Assembly: GCA_002197995.1 (NCBI GenBank) | Contig: NGZR01000001.1 | Span: 11,799,501 to 11,863,500, forward strand | DNA: 64,000 nt | Reading direction: 5' to 3' | Source of the DNA: Gaeumannomyces sp. JS-464 | Taxonomy: Eukaryota > Ascomycota > Sordariomycetes > Magnaporthales > Magnaporthaceae | Shown: piece by piece, positions 24,110 to 35,738 of the stretch | Layout of the letters: each line of letters opens with the position of its first letter | How positions within the stretch are numbered: the stretch's first letter is position 1 | The notes under the pieces: generated by a model | Database searches by the model: none | Told to the model about the DNA's origin: nothing | The model's input: the letters and a program-made list of their open reading frames with translations, nothing else | Position numbers and translations under genes: made by a program

Positions 24110-25656
24110 ATGGCATCCAGACCTCTCCCAACCAAGCAGAACCAGTTCCTCATGGAGGACATACCCGATTGTAAGATAATACCACTATCTATACGGCCTG
24201 CGTCGAGCTGGCAGATCAGAAACCTCGTGCGAGACAAGATCGAGAAGACGACGCTCTAACCCAAGCCTTGCACTCCGAATAGACGCGGACCTCATTGGCC
24301 GTCGAGCCCTAGGGCAGACTAAGCTCAACTCGCGCAACGCTGATTCCGAGTCGCCCAAACCGAGTGTCTTTGACTACGCGCACCTCCGCGCACCGCTGCC
24401 AAAGGGAATTGTTTCGGGGATCTTCAGCAAGGGTAGCCCAAGCAGCTACTTTCTCATGCGCCGCAGTTCCGATGGCTTCGTCTCGGCGACCGGAATGTTC
24501 AAGGCCACATTTCCGTATGCCAGAGCCGAAGAGGAGGAGGCTGAGCGCCAGTACCTGAAGTCACTTTCGACGACGAGCTCCGAGGAAACCGCTGGCAATG
24601 TGTGGATCTCCCCTGACCAGGCAATGGTCCTCGCTAGCGAGTACGGGATTAAGCCCTGGATCAGCGCGCTTCTCGACCCCGCCGACATACCAATCTCCGG
24701 TTCTCAGTCGGCGCAAAACGTGGGAAACAAAAGTATCGCGGAACCACCCAAATACTTTCAAGGAGGCCTTGTTTCTCCGCCAACCCCGACGTCGCTGCCG
24801 CGAACCTTGCGCACCCGTCGCTCCGCAAGCCCGTCGAAGCTGCCAACCGCAAGGCGCGCACAGGCAAGCCCTCGCAAGCGGGCGACCAAGGCCACGGCGC
24901 AGCACTACGCATCCTCCGAAGCCAGCAGTGCGAAGGCCTCAGTCTCGCCATCGCTGTCAAACGCGCCGCTCGGCGCCGTTCCAGCGCTCCCGGTACCGGT
25001 TCCGGCCCTTGAGCCGGTCGCCGAAGACACGATAGTGGAGTCGCTGGAGCACGATAGCCTGGGCCAGGACGCTGCTCAGGACAACATGGAGCAGGATCAC
25101 GCGGCAGTGCTCGAGACAGTTGAGCAGGATGAGCCCAAAGTTAAAATCACTGTTGACCAGGACGTCAAAGTGGATGTAGATGGAGTGGAAACGAGGCACA
25201 CCAACGTTGAGATGGAGCTGCCTATGGCCGGCCAGCCGCCTTCAGCCGAGGAGACTGCTCGCATGCTCGCTGAAGCCAAGGAAATGGTCAGAGCGGCTGC
25301 TGAAACAATGGCCACTGAGACACCTGCCACGGCCAGTCCCAGTCAGCCTTGTGCCACCAAGGACAAACGCAAAATCGAAGATATTTCTGTGGGCGAAGAG
25401 GAGGCGGAGGAGTCTGTAAAAGATGCTGCTCCAGCCGAGGCTTCGGAAGCCCCCAGGACGAAGAAGGTAAAGACGGCGGCCGAGGAGAAGAGAGACCGGG
25501 TGCGAAAGCGGGCGCTTTTTGGATTCGGCGCAACTCTGGCAGTCGGGTAAGTACAGCTCCTCTTTGGCTTCGCTGGCTCACGGACGACATTTACGCTAAC
25601 ACAATTTCAATAGTGCGGCCAGCGCATTGGTGCCATACGTCATTGGCATGCTGTGA
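24110..25656 (+). CDS. bqt4: Bqt4-like APSES/KilA-N domain protein with C-terminal membrane anchor
   Basis: The spliced product is 455 residues. Introns 24171-24282 and 25547-25613 both have consensus borders and the frame is intact throughout. The N-terminal third is an APSES/KilA-N-type fold (SYFLMRRSSDGFVSATGMFK, then VWISPDQAMVLASEYGI and WISALLDP). An acidic, low-complexity middle follows. The last ~25 residues are hydrophobic (ALFGFGATLAVGAASALVPY) and encoded partly by the tiny third exon. This architecture matches fission-yeast Bqt4, an inner-nuclear-membrane protein that tethers telomeres. Function here is inferred from architecture; a plain APSES transcription factor is less likely because of the terminal membrane segment. 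Confidence 0.85.
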
Positions 25657-26366
25657 GGTGTCCCTCATCAGGTCGGAACGCGCATTGATACAAGGGCATA
25701 CTTGGGCACGGACTGGTCGGATCGAAAAAGCGAGAGGCGGTGGCACAGAGGCTCATGGGAGGTCGGCTGTGATGATTTTCCTTCCTTCATTTTGGGTCAT
25801 TTATTCCCTTTGTATAAGTTCGGTTTGCACATACCCCCTTTATCTTTCCTCTACATTCTCTTCCGCTGAATGGCTGGCGGTCGATCAAGCCCCATCCTCG
25901 GCGGAGGCGCTTTTTCGCAACAGCTTTCGCGGAGGCGCTTTTTTATTTTAGGAGCACCCGGGGTTGTAAGAGATTCAGGCACCACTCACGTACTTGATAT
26001 AATACTGTTGAACTTTTACTCTCGCCCCTGGGTGGATTCACACGCGTTCGGCCGAGAGTTGGGATCCAGTCAGGTGATGTCTAGCCGCTAAGACGGCCCA
26101 GCGGAGGAGCTAGGACGCACCCCGACGTCTGGGGCGCGGCAAGGACCGGCTCAACGCCCACCTACACGCTTCCCCGCATTCCACTCGACCCCGGCCTGAA
26201 CACTTGGTGGGACGCATGGTTTCTAGGGATACGCAGGCACATAAAGCTGATTGGGGACATGTGTGTCGATAAACCCCTTCGACCCAAGGGCCATTGATCC
26301 ATGTACTTGTTTCTGTTTATCCTCTCGTTGGATTGCAACATACATTCTAGCCTGACCGGTTGCAAT
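25657..26366. other. intergenic, no gene seen
   Basis: This holds the 3' flank of the Bqt4-like gene and the promoter of the dehydrogenase gene. No supported frame was found. Confidence 0.5.
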
Positions 26367-27550
26367 ATGAGATCGACGCTTTCGCCGCGGGCGCTCCGCC
26401 ATGTCAGGGCACCGTCAGCAAGGGCCTTCTCCTCGACGGCACGCCGACTCGACACGTACGGGTTCATCGGACTCGGCCAGATGGGCTATCAGATGGCCAA
26501 GAACCTGCAGTCCAAGCTTCCGCCGTCAGACACGATCCAGCTTTTCGACATCAACCGCGACGCCATGCGAAAGCTGGCCGCCGAGATGAAGACGCCGTCG
26601 TCGCCGTCCCAGGGCGGGGGCGCCGCGGTAGAGCTGGCCGAAAGCGCAGATGCGGCCTCGGCAGAAGCGGTAAGTACTGCTTACCTCGGCAGTTGAGCCC
26701 TCGCCATTCAAGTGTCTCCCTGGTCAGGATAAAAGGGAAAAGAGGGGCAAACGGGCTAACTGGATGGGCGGCGGGCAATTACATGATGCAGGACACCGTC
26801 ATTACTGTACTCCCCGAGCCGAGCCATGTCAAGTCCGTCTACGCATCCATAATCTCACACCTACAATCGTTGCCGACGACCAGCCCAACCGGCACCGGGG
26901 ACCAGCCGCACCGCCTCTTCATCGACTGCTCAACCATCGACCCGGCCTCGTCGAGGGAAGTGGCGGCGCTGGTGGCAGAGGGCACGGGCGGGGCGGCGGC
27001 GTTTGTGGACGCGCCCATGTCGGGCGGGGTGGTGGGCGCGGCGGCAGGCACGCTGACCTTCATGCTTGGGGCGCCGAGCGGGCTGGTCGGGCGGGCGGAG
27101 CCGGCGCTGCTGCGGATGGGGCGACGGGTGCTGCACTGCGGCGCGCAGGGCACGGGGCTGGCGGCCAAGCTGGCCAACAACTACATCCTGGCCGTGGCCA
27201 ACGTGGCGACGGCCGAGGCCATGAACATGGGGGTGCGCGCCGGGCTCGACCCGGCCGTGCTGGCCGGCGTGCTCAACGCCTCGACGGGCAGGTGCTGGCC
27301 CAGCGAGGTCAACAACCCCGTCCCCGGCGTGTGCCCCGCCAGCCCCGCGGCGAGGGACTACGTGGGCGGGTTCGGGATCGCGCTGATGCGCAAGGACCTC
27401 GGGCTCGCTATATCGGCGGCCCAGGAGACTGGCGCCAGGCTGGAGCTGGCGGCCAAGACCAAGGAGGTCTACGACGCGGCGGATACGAGGGAGGACTGCC
27501 GGGGGAGGGACTTTAGTGTCGTGTATCGATATCTGGGAGGCAAGGAGTGA
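26367..27550 (+). CDS. 3-hydroxyisobutyrate dehydrogenase, probably mitochondrial
   Basis: The spliced product is 353 residues with one phase-0 intron (26670-26791). It belongs to the beta-hydroxyacid dehydrogenase family that oxidises 3-hydroxyisobutyrate to methylmalonate semialdehyde in valine breakdown. The N-terminus is Arg/Ser/Ala-rich without acids (MRSTLSPRALRHVRAPSARA), like a mitochondrial presequence. The Rossmann motif is GFIGLGQMGYQMA. The substrate-binding motif is FVDAPMSGGVVGAAAGTL, and the catalytic Lys lies in GTGLAAKLANN. The C-terminal helical domain contains GFGIALMRKDLGLA. The frame is intact. Confidence 0.92.
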
Positions 27551-28834
27551 GTCGAGGGAAGATGGTCGAGTATACTAGAGGGGTCGAAAATAGACTGTGC
27601 ATAAAACGTTCTTGCTGTTTTGCAACTCTCGGCCATCATTTGGTAAAAAAGACAAAAGACCACGGAAACGCATCCATGCACTGGGTGTGATGACCGTTTC
27701 TCGGGGTCGCGTCATGTCTAGAATGCCTGACGACCCAAGAGAGCCTCGCCTGTCATGTTTGCAACGCTCTTCCGCTCAGCTCCCAGCCAGGGGGATAGCG
27801 GAGAAAAGGAAAGCCAAGCCCAAGCAAGCCATCACGGAAACCCGACAACAAGAAAAATCACGGCACAGTGGCAAACGTCGACCGGAGTTCGGACGAACGC
27901 ATTCTTGCCAACTCCTGAGCTGAGAAAAACGTGTCTGATGGTGGGTGCCGTCCCCAAGCTAAGCTAACCCAAAGCAGCTGCTCGTTTAGCCAGAGGTTCT
28001 AGGCCCGAGCTGCCGTACTTCATCGTACTTGGGTGCGTATAGTACTCCGTATCGTTAAAATAACGCTTCCCTTCGGTGGGTAGTGGGGGTCCACTTGCTC
28101 CATATCAGCGCCCCTCCTCCGATCCAACGCTCGGGGAAAGACGCCGCTCTGGTGATTTTGTCCCAACAGATTGGGGCTCCGTCCTGTTATGATCCCTGTG
28201 GGTAGCATGTACTGTATGTATGTCGTAGTCTGTCACCCCCACTGCGGCGAAAAAAAAAATGGCAAGAGAAGGAAAACACGGCATGGCGGCGCGTTCCTTA
28301 TTAGAGTCCCATCCATGCTCGTCTCGTGGTTGGCCCAGAGTTACGGGACGTCGAAGGCGACCCGGGGAGCCGGGCAGGGAGGTGTCCTGAAACGGCATAA
28401 TATTGCTACAGCATGTCAGGATATGGCTTGGCCAGGTAGATAGCTGACACCCTGGCAAACGCTGGGCATGCCGCTCTGGATGTATATACAGAGCCGAGAG
28501 TGCGTCAGACCCGGTAATCCTCCACACGCTCCCACTCGTTTTCCCATTCCTTGTCGCTGTCTCCAGGGATACCCAAAGATGATATCTATGACCTACCAGC
28601 GCCCGCATAGTGCTTGTCCCAACCAGCTTCTATCGCTGGCTACTTGCATTTAGGACCGGGCTATTTTCTCCTGTTTTCATCTTCCTGCCTCCCTCTTTCT
28701 GTTGGGAACCCGACCAAAGCCACCATCGACGAAAGAACACCATCGTTTACGACAAAAAAGGAAAAAAAAAAAAAAAAGGAAAAAAAGGAAGGAAAAAATC
28801 TTACACAGGAGAGACGGCATCCTGAAAGCTGCCA
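27551..28834. other. intergenic, no gene seen
   Basis: This holds the 3' flank of the dehydrogenase and the promoter of the RTA1 gene. It contains several A-runs (near 28250 and 28752-28770) and no supported frame. Confidence 0.5.
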
Positions 28835-29979
28835 ATGTCAGCGCCGCCAAACACCACTGTCGGCTCGGGGGGAGGCCGAGCCTACCGCCGATGCGAGGAA
28901 GTCAGTGTGTTTTGCCCCGTCAAATTGACTACGCTGGGCTATTATCCCAACAGGGGCGCGAATTATTTCTTTGCCATTGGCTTTGGGCTGTGCATCATTG
29001 TGACGCTCGTCTTGGGCACATGGAAGAAGACATGGAGCTACATGGCCTTTTTGGCTGCTGGGTGCGCGCTGGAACTCGCAGGTGAGCTGATCCTGGATCG
29101 CATATTCTCTCCATGGGCGCGAAAAAGGGGCGAAGGGATGATCTGACATACTAACTGTGGCATTGCTTTCCCCCTCCAGGTTACGGAGCGCGCGTTGCTC
29201 TGGCAGATAACCCGTGGAACCGCCAAGCGTTCGAGACGCAGATCTGCGCCATCGTGCTCGGCCCGACGCTCATCTGCATCTCCATATACCTGACGCTCAA
29301 GCACGTCACGCTCGCCCTCGGCCCGGCGCTCTCGCGGGTGAGGCCGCGCACCTACCCCTTCATTTTTGTGCCTGCCGACGTCTCGTGCCTGCTCGTCCAG
29401 GCCATCGGCGGCGCCCTGGCCGCGTCGGCGTCGGCGGGCGACGGCATACCCAACATGGACCTCGTCAACGCCGGCAACCGCGCCATCATCGCCGGCATCA
29501 GCCTGCAGGTCGTCGTGCTGGCCGCCTTCGGCATCATGTCGGCTGACTACTACCTGCGCGTGCGCCGCTGGATCGCGGGCGGGCAGGCCGACGCCGGCGC
29601 CGTGGCGCTGTGGCACGACGCAAAGTTCCGCGCCTTCGCCGGCGCCGTCGTGGTCGCCTACTCGGCCATCCTGATCCGCTGCATCTACAGGATCGCCGAG
29701 ATGGCGGGCGGCTGGGGCAACCACATCATGCAGGACGAGCCGTCCTTCATCGCGCTCGACAGCGTCATGATGCTCGTCGCCTCGGCCCTCCTGGCCGCCT
29801 TCGCCCCGGGCCTTCTCTTCCCCCAGATGGCCGAGGCCATGAACGCTAGGAAGGACAAGGAGCCGAAGGTGGGCGCCGCCGCTGCCGCCGACTCCGCCGC
29901 AGGCACAGGAAACGAGAGCCAGGATACGGAGAAGAGTGCGCCCCCTACCTCCGAGGGGCCAGCCAAGGTGGCTCCATAG
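28835..29979 (+). CDS. RTA1-like lipid-translocating membrane protein
   Basis: The spliced product is 348 residues with one intron (29082-29179). About seven hydrophobic segments are visible, beginning with NYFFAIGFGLCIIVTLVLGT and YMAFLAAGCALELAGYGARV. The RTA1 family signatures FIFVPADVSCLLVQAIGG, GNRAIIAGISLQVV and a YRIAEMAGGW-type motif are present. Family members include yeast Rta1, Rsb1 and Pug1, which act in sphingoid-base export, heme transport and azole or aminocholesterol tolerance. The substrate here is unknown. The C-terminal tail is cytosolic-type, Ala/Pro/Glu-rich. The frame is intact. Confidence 0.92.
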
Positions 29980-30466
29980 TGGAGGACTCTTGTCTTTTAT
30001 AGTTCTGTCGATCGCTTTCTTATGCGTCATTTCTGTTTGCTACCCACCGGGATGTGACAACTTTTACTTTCTCTTTTCATCATACGGCCCCTCGGTTAGA
30101 CATCGGACTTGTAGGCGCTCGCGGTAGCGAGTTGGGTGTAGCATACGAAGACACCCCTACCAGGGTCATCTTTCAATATTTTGTCAGGATTGGCAAACAC
30201 ACGATAGGAAGGTGTTGATTGCAGATTAGAATGCAAGACCATGCAAAAAGGTTCTCGCCTGGGACTTTCCTCGGGAAAGGGGCAACAATCAACGTCCTAG
30301 GGTGAACGCCGCAAATGGGGAAAAACGAGGACAAAAGAGAGAGTATCACTCAGAGTGCGTAATCAGGGGCTGAAAGACCTTGGGACAGGGGGACTGTGGG
30401 GATATCTAAGGGGTGTACATCTGTGGTAGATGATCTGTCACAAAAAAAGGGCGAGATACGTCCGTC
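29980..30466. other. intergenic between convergent 3' ends
   Basis: 3' flanks of the RTA1 gene (+) and the calmodulin-like gene (-). No coding frame is supported. Confidence 0.5.
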
Positions 30467-31421
30467 CTATTGCTTTGCCGACATGAGCTGAACAAATTCT
30501 TGATCTGTTGCCGCTGTGTCAGTGCCGGACGCTCGTATACTAGTCCCTAGAGATACGACTCACAGTCGATGGATCCATTGCCGTCCAGGTCGGCGTGGTT
30601 GATCATCTCAGTGATTTCCTCGTCGGTGTAGAAATCGCCGAGATGGCGCAGGGCTTGGCGCAGCTCCTCGGGGGAGATGGAGCCGCTGCCGTCCTGGTCG
30701 AAGACCTGGAAGGCTTGGAGGAGCTCGCGCTGCTCTTTTTTCATGTCGTGCTTCTGGGAGCTTGGGTCCAGGGCTTGGTTCGTCTCGGGATGTGCCATGG
30801 CCCGTAGGAACTCTGTTTTTACCGTGGACGGATTCAGGCGTACGTTGTCAGCGTAGCAATGCTTTCAGAATCCTGCCAGGGGGCCAAGTAGGAGCGTACC
30901 GTGAAAGTCAATCTGGCCATCCTTGTTGGTGTCGATGTCGTTGATGATATCCTGGGCCTCGGCGTCGGTGGCGCTCAGGCCAAGCGACTCCATGGCATCG
31001 GCAAACTCCTCGGCCGAGATGCTCCCTGCAAGGAACGTTTTTGGTCAGCCAAACGAACAGAACAGGTCCGGCAGCCCGGTCAGCTCTCAGCCAGGACGGT
31101 CTGGCCGGGATCCGATTCAGTGCTGCGCAGGGCTCATGTACTGCTGCTAGTGCATTGCGTGGTGGCAGTGCAAACTCGCGTGCGTGGTGGAGGTGTGGGC
31201 GGAAAACCTACCGGTACCATCTTTATCCTATCGCAATCCAAATTTGGTTGTCAACAAATCCAGCTCCAACCCCTCCCAACTTTTCTTCTTCTTTGCTCTC
31301 CGTCGCCCTTTTCACCTTCGTCCTTTTTTCTCATTGCGGTGATTTGGTGCCAACTCACGATGATGTCAAAAACTTCCTTCAGCTGCTTGAGCTGGTCGTT
31401 GGTAAGATGCGACTGTCGCAT
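30467..31421 (-). CDS. calmodulin-like protein with four EF hands
   Basis: The spliced product is 163 residues from five exons with consensus borders (introns 31358-31228, 31211-31026, 30899-30813, 30563-30505). The second exon is only 16 nt (31227-31212) and completes EF hand 1. Ca2+ loops are at about residues 22-33 (DKDGTGSISAEE), 58-69 (DTNKDGQIDFHE), 107-118 (DQDGSGSISPEE) and 143-154 (DLDGNGSIDYQE). All four have the acidic positions 1 and 12. The linker between EF2 and EF3 is longer than in canonical calmodulin and carries a Pro/His/Lys-rich insert. It is therefore calmodulin-like rather than calmodulin itself. The start at ATG 31421 is the first in frame; an earlier exon is possible. 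Confidence 0.9.
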
Positions 31422-32025
31422 ACAAAGCCCAAGCGCCGCCACGCGAGGGGTTGTTTGTTCTTAGCACCTGATTAAAACCGCCAAAGTTTTCAATAATGGG
31501 GGTTCGGTGTCCCTACCATCGCTTCCCTACGGTTGGTTGTGTCGATCGCAACACCTATTTTTTCACTCGAATGGATTTCCCAGTCGTGGGATATCCCTCC
31601 CCGTGAAATCTAGGAAGCCGGCTTGTTTTTTTTCGGCTGTTCTCGTCGAATTCGCTGGTTGCTCTTCTCTTTGTTCTGCGGCCTGAGGGGTAGCAGGCCA
31701 GGGCTTCAATGGACTGGGCGAGTCGAGATGACGACTTGACCCCAGCATGGGCGGGTTACCGAATCGGCAGGCCTGAAGAGGTGGACAGCAGCGCTGTCCA
31801 CGCCTGGCCGGGCCTGGCGGAGCCGCCTAAATCACGTGAAGGCTCATGCAAGCCACGACAACATCGGCATTCAACCCCCCACCTTGTGCTGCCGATTTGC
31901 CGTTCATCCACATGGAGTCGCACCATATTGCTCGTTAGGCCGCTCGCTATTCGGCGTCCTGACCCAGGCCGACACCAGCACGGCAAGCAGGGGACACACC
32001 TCCAGCGGAGCTGCCGCCGAACATC
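31422..32025. other. divergent promoter region
   Basis: This separates the calmodulin-like gene (-) from the archaemetzincin gene (+). No supported frame was found. Confidence 0.5.
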
Positions 32026-33419
32026 ATGTCCGCGCCGGACCGTTTCTGCAAACATACCGGCAGCTTTGTGGTCGAGGTCTCACCCCATGCCAATAAGGTC
32101 GGGTTTAAACGTGTAACACACGAGCGACGTCTCGCCGCCACCACAGCGTCGGGACGTGTCCCAAACCCAAAAAGAGACCCGTCATCCAATCCCGCCATTA
32201 CAGAGTCTGACTTGGCTTTGACATTCCCGGCGCCGCTAGTTTTGCCTGGTGATGACCTTGCTTTGGATCCCAGCTACCCGCCCCAGAGCCTGCGGTCTTG
32301 GAAGCGGGAGTCGGAACGGAACAAGATCACCAAGGACAAACAGACCATATACGTGGCAGCGCCGCCCGTGATAAACGCCAAGCTCAAGCACATGAGCGCC
32401 TGGTCAAGCCCTGGAGACGATGGCCGTGACAACCGTCCCTCCCTCGAACTTCCAAAAGTGGCCGAGTTGGTTGCCTTTCTCTCTGCATTTTACCACGGCC
32501 TCCCCGTAAAAGAGCTCGACGAGCCATTCGAGTTTGTTCCCTGGGAGCCGGACGAACCTAAAAGAAGAAAAGCCCGTGGTGGAGCTGGGAGAAGGGCGGC
32601 CGCTGCTGAACAGGAAGCGACGCATGTCGGGCTGCGGTTTCGCGACGACTGTACCCGCGTGCAGACTCGCCCTTGCCCTGACGGCGCCTTCAGCCGTCAG
32701 CTTTGTCTCAGCGACATGCTCGATGCCGTGCTCGAAATGGTTCCCGAAAACGCGTATGCGGTCCTGCTCCTGGTACACCACGACACGTACGAGGACGAGG
32801 ACGACGACTTTTGCTGCGGTCGTGCTTTTGGAGGCAGCCGCATCGCCGTAGTGTCGTCCGCACGCTACCACCCGGCCCTCGACGTAGCGAACGTGTCAGA
32901 CCCAATCGACCGGCCGCATATGTGGCCTGCGTCGCATTGTCGTGACTATGTCGCCTCTCTCTGCGACGGCGCCGCCCCGGCAGCAGTAGATCCCGCCGCT
33001 CCGTCTCCGATGCGCTCGGCGCTGGACACCACCGCTCTGCTGCCGCAAGATGCAACCGATCTCGGTGGTCTCTGGTTTCTCGCGTCTGCCGGACGGCGTC
33101 CCATGAGCTGGGCCACTGCCTCGGACTGGATCATTGTGTCTATTACGCTTGCATAATGCAGGGCACTGCGGGCATGGCTGAGGACTACCGCCAGCCGCCA
33201 TACACGTGCCCTGTTTGCTCCAAAAAGCTGGCTCATGCCGTGGCCACCGAGTTGGGATCGTCGTCAGTTATGCTGAGTGGTGCTGTTTCGAGTGAGGATG
33301 ACTATATTATGGCCCGCAACAGGGCGTTGCTCCTCGTGTGCCAGAAGTGGCAGCGGGTCGCCATGTTTGCTGGCTACCGCGCTTGGCTTCAGGATGTCGT
33401 GGCTACAAAGCAGCCCTGA
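32026..33419 (+). CDS. archaemetzincin-type zinc metallopeptidase (M54)
   Basis: The N-terminal region matches fungal archaemetzincin-2-like proteins (VVEVSPHANKVGFKR, then LTFPAPLVLPGDDLALDP). The zinc site is complete at the DNA level from 33102: HELGHCLGLDH followed by CVYYACIMQG, then CPVCSKKL. This gives the M54 pattern HEXXHXXGXXH with extra Cys that bind a second zinc. To read into it, one T must be restored in the TTT run at 33076-33078; without it the frame stops at 33156. With one base added the length is exactly 464 codons plus stop. Family members are predicted aminopeptidase-like enzymes of unclear physiological role. The start ATG 32026 follows a stop-rich leader. Confidence 0.9.
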
Positions 33420-35738
33420 GGATAACTGAACTCCTGTGGGCAGTGTAGGCGGAGATTCGTCCGCGTATTGATACGCGGCACTAGAAAAATGTGAAGGGTA
33501 GAATATACGCATCCTAGTCTGTCTTCTGTATGCGCTCGATACACGTTGTCCTACCCTTCTAGAAACTTTAAACTAGCTAGAAGCCTTTATAATAACAGCG
33601 GTGAAGGTTTTTAGGGGTTCAGAGGTGCGCACAACGCCTGAACCATGAGTTTGTTTATTTCCGTTGTTTCCGACTTTGGGTTGAGTTTTGAAGAAGCTTT
33701 CAAAGCTTCGGGGTGTAATTGATCGAAATGCCTTTGTAAAGGTAGCTAGTAAGATAGCTTTAACGCATATTTACAGGCTTTGTTGAAAACTCTGAAGGAT
33801 TTGTCGCTTCTGGCTAGGTAGACTTCTTTTTTTTAAAAAAAAAAAAAAATTGGGAGTTGATTAATTAGTCCATGTTCTGGGAAAATACTGTCTTATGAAT
33901 TAACTGCGCCGAGAGTTTACATAACGAGACTGGCCAAAAGTTAAATTAAATTGAGAAGTTTATAACGTCCGTTGTAGCTGATTTGGTTCACATGTTTGAT
34001 AGGTCTTTAATAACGGTTTTAAGAACCCTCTCAGACAAAGCCAAACAAACACAACTGCGGCAAAGGAACTTCCTGGGTCTTTGCAGCTGGGCCCCAAGAC
34101 TACGAATTAGCCTGCTGTGTTGTGATCCCCTCCCATAGGTACCGAGCGCCCAGAAATAATCCTCCTTACGGCTATGCATGTGTTGGGCATGCAGCGTCTC
34201 GCGTCCATTCCGAGCCGTCCAGCACTGATTGGCCCGCCTACAGTCCGTATACAGCGGGTTCGAGCCGCGACATGCACTTGATATTGGCCTTAATAGAGCA
34301 CGGAAGAGCCTCCCGCCGATCCAGGGAGCAATGTGCACGATTTGGCCGGTGAATAAGTGTCTGCAACCCTTCTCTCGACAAACCAGGGACGGGATAATGT
34401 CGCGACGGTGGCGGCACGGCCTCCCTCGGTGCCGACTCGTGCCTTTTCGCAGTATTGATGCTCATTGGGGCGGCTTCAGATCGGTCGTGGTCGACAGCTC
34501 GAGGGGTGCCGTCGGGGCGAGCGACAATCCTGGCTCCTGGTTTGACCGGGCATTGCCTATTCGTCGCTCTGGCAGAAGGTTCTTCTCCCCTTTGGTCATA
34601 TCGTGCACGAATTCGGCGGCGGTTCCACCAAGAAAAGAATTTCTCCGGCCGCCCGACCAAGGCCGGAACAAATGCCTACCTAGGTGGGCAAGCGGCGGGA
34701 GTGTGCTGCTGTGTCACGTAGTATTGGGTCTGGCGGTGGCGCCGGGCGCAGAAAGACCCCGTGGGGAAGGCGCGCCGAGATTTTAGTGGCGGAAAGTTGT
34801 GTTCCGGCTGTTTTGCGGCTGCAGGGACGTTGTCAGCCCAAGCCCGCGGCAGATCGCCAGTCTCCCAACTAATCTGTGTGCTTGTTCAGGCGCCGCTTCT
34901 TTGCGGCGATCTGTCAATCCTCCGAAGGTGCAGCCGGGGCGGAGGCGGGGTGCAGGCCGAGTTCAGTGTCCCCTGGCCTGGACGGCTAATACCCAAAACA
35001 TGATCTGGGGTTCACTCAGAATTGTTGGTGCTGCTGGCGCCCCCCCGCCGCCCGGCGTGCATGTATGCCCCTGGCAGGCGAGCGCTGCAGCTAACAGCCG
35101 GTGGAAAACACAGGAATGGGAACGGCGGAAATCCTCCGAGCGGTTGCCGCAAAGGGATTGAACGATGCGTCCCAGCATGCCACGCCCTGTTTCAGCGTCT
35201 CGTGATGCGGATCGCCAGATGTCCATTGCCCGGCAGTTGCGTGGGGCTGCGTGCCAAGTTCGTCCCAGTGGGCCCTCGCACACTGCGCCGTGGTGTTACC
35301 ATCGTGGACTCCCGGTTGATGAAAGGGGCCGCTGGACGTCCTGTCGATTATTGCCGTGACGGCATTCGTGCGGTTTCCCCGCTGGAAGCGAGCAGAACAA
35401 TAATTCCGCAAAAGCAAAGTGGGCGATCAACGACTGATGTCTCTGCTGACGCTGAACCCCTCACCCCTGCCCCTGAGGCCCAAAGGAGTAGCGCTGTCCG
35501 TCCATGCACCCGACCCCAAGAGAGCAGGCCGTTCAGCCGCCATGTATATTGATAGGCAAGGAGGTATATATAGCAGCCTGCCCAAGCGTGTTAATCTCAT
35601 CTATGAAGGGCCTAGCTACCCAGGGCACTCGTTCATTCATCTGCGCAGGCACCTCCCTTCGGCCCAGGCATATACTGGCGACCCTCCTTTGCTAGCCTAT
35701 CGACCGAGTGCTAATAGCACATTAAAAACACCAGCAAC
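33420..35738. other. 2.3-kb gene-free stretch with an AT-richer part
   Basis: Between about 33480 and 34030 the sequence is clearly AT-richer than the rest of the window, with a 14-A run near 33836 and many short stop-filled frames. It could be an old, mutated repeat, but no protein relic was recognised. The right part is the xylanase promoter. It contains GGCTAA at 34984-34989 and GC-rich matches to CreA-like sites near 34933-34950. GGCTAA resembles XlnR/Xyr1 sites; both sites are pattern matches only. Confidence 0.45.
35565..35572 (+). promoter_or_regulatory. TATA-like box of the xylanase gene
   Basis: TATATATA lies 167 nt upstream of the xylanase ATG, in the expected orientation and distance for a fungal core promoter with a short leader. 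Confidence 0.6.

Noticed and set aside
26839..27516. Gly/Ala/Arg-rich alternative frames over the HIBADH gene
   Set aside because: They are shadows of the GC-rich dehydrogenase exon, whose catalytic motifs are intact in its own frame.
34180..34275. TTCGAG within GCGGGTTCGAGCCGCG looked like a tRNA T arm
   Set aside because: No matching acceptor, D or anticodon arms could be formed around it on either strand.
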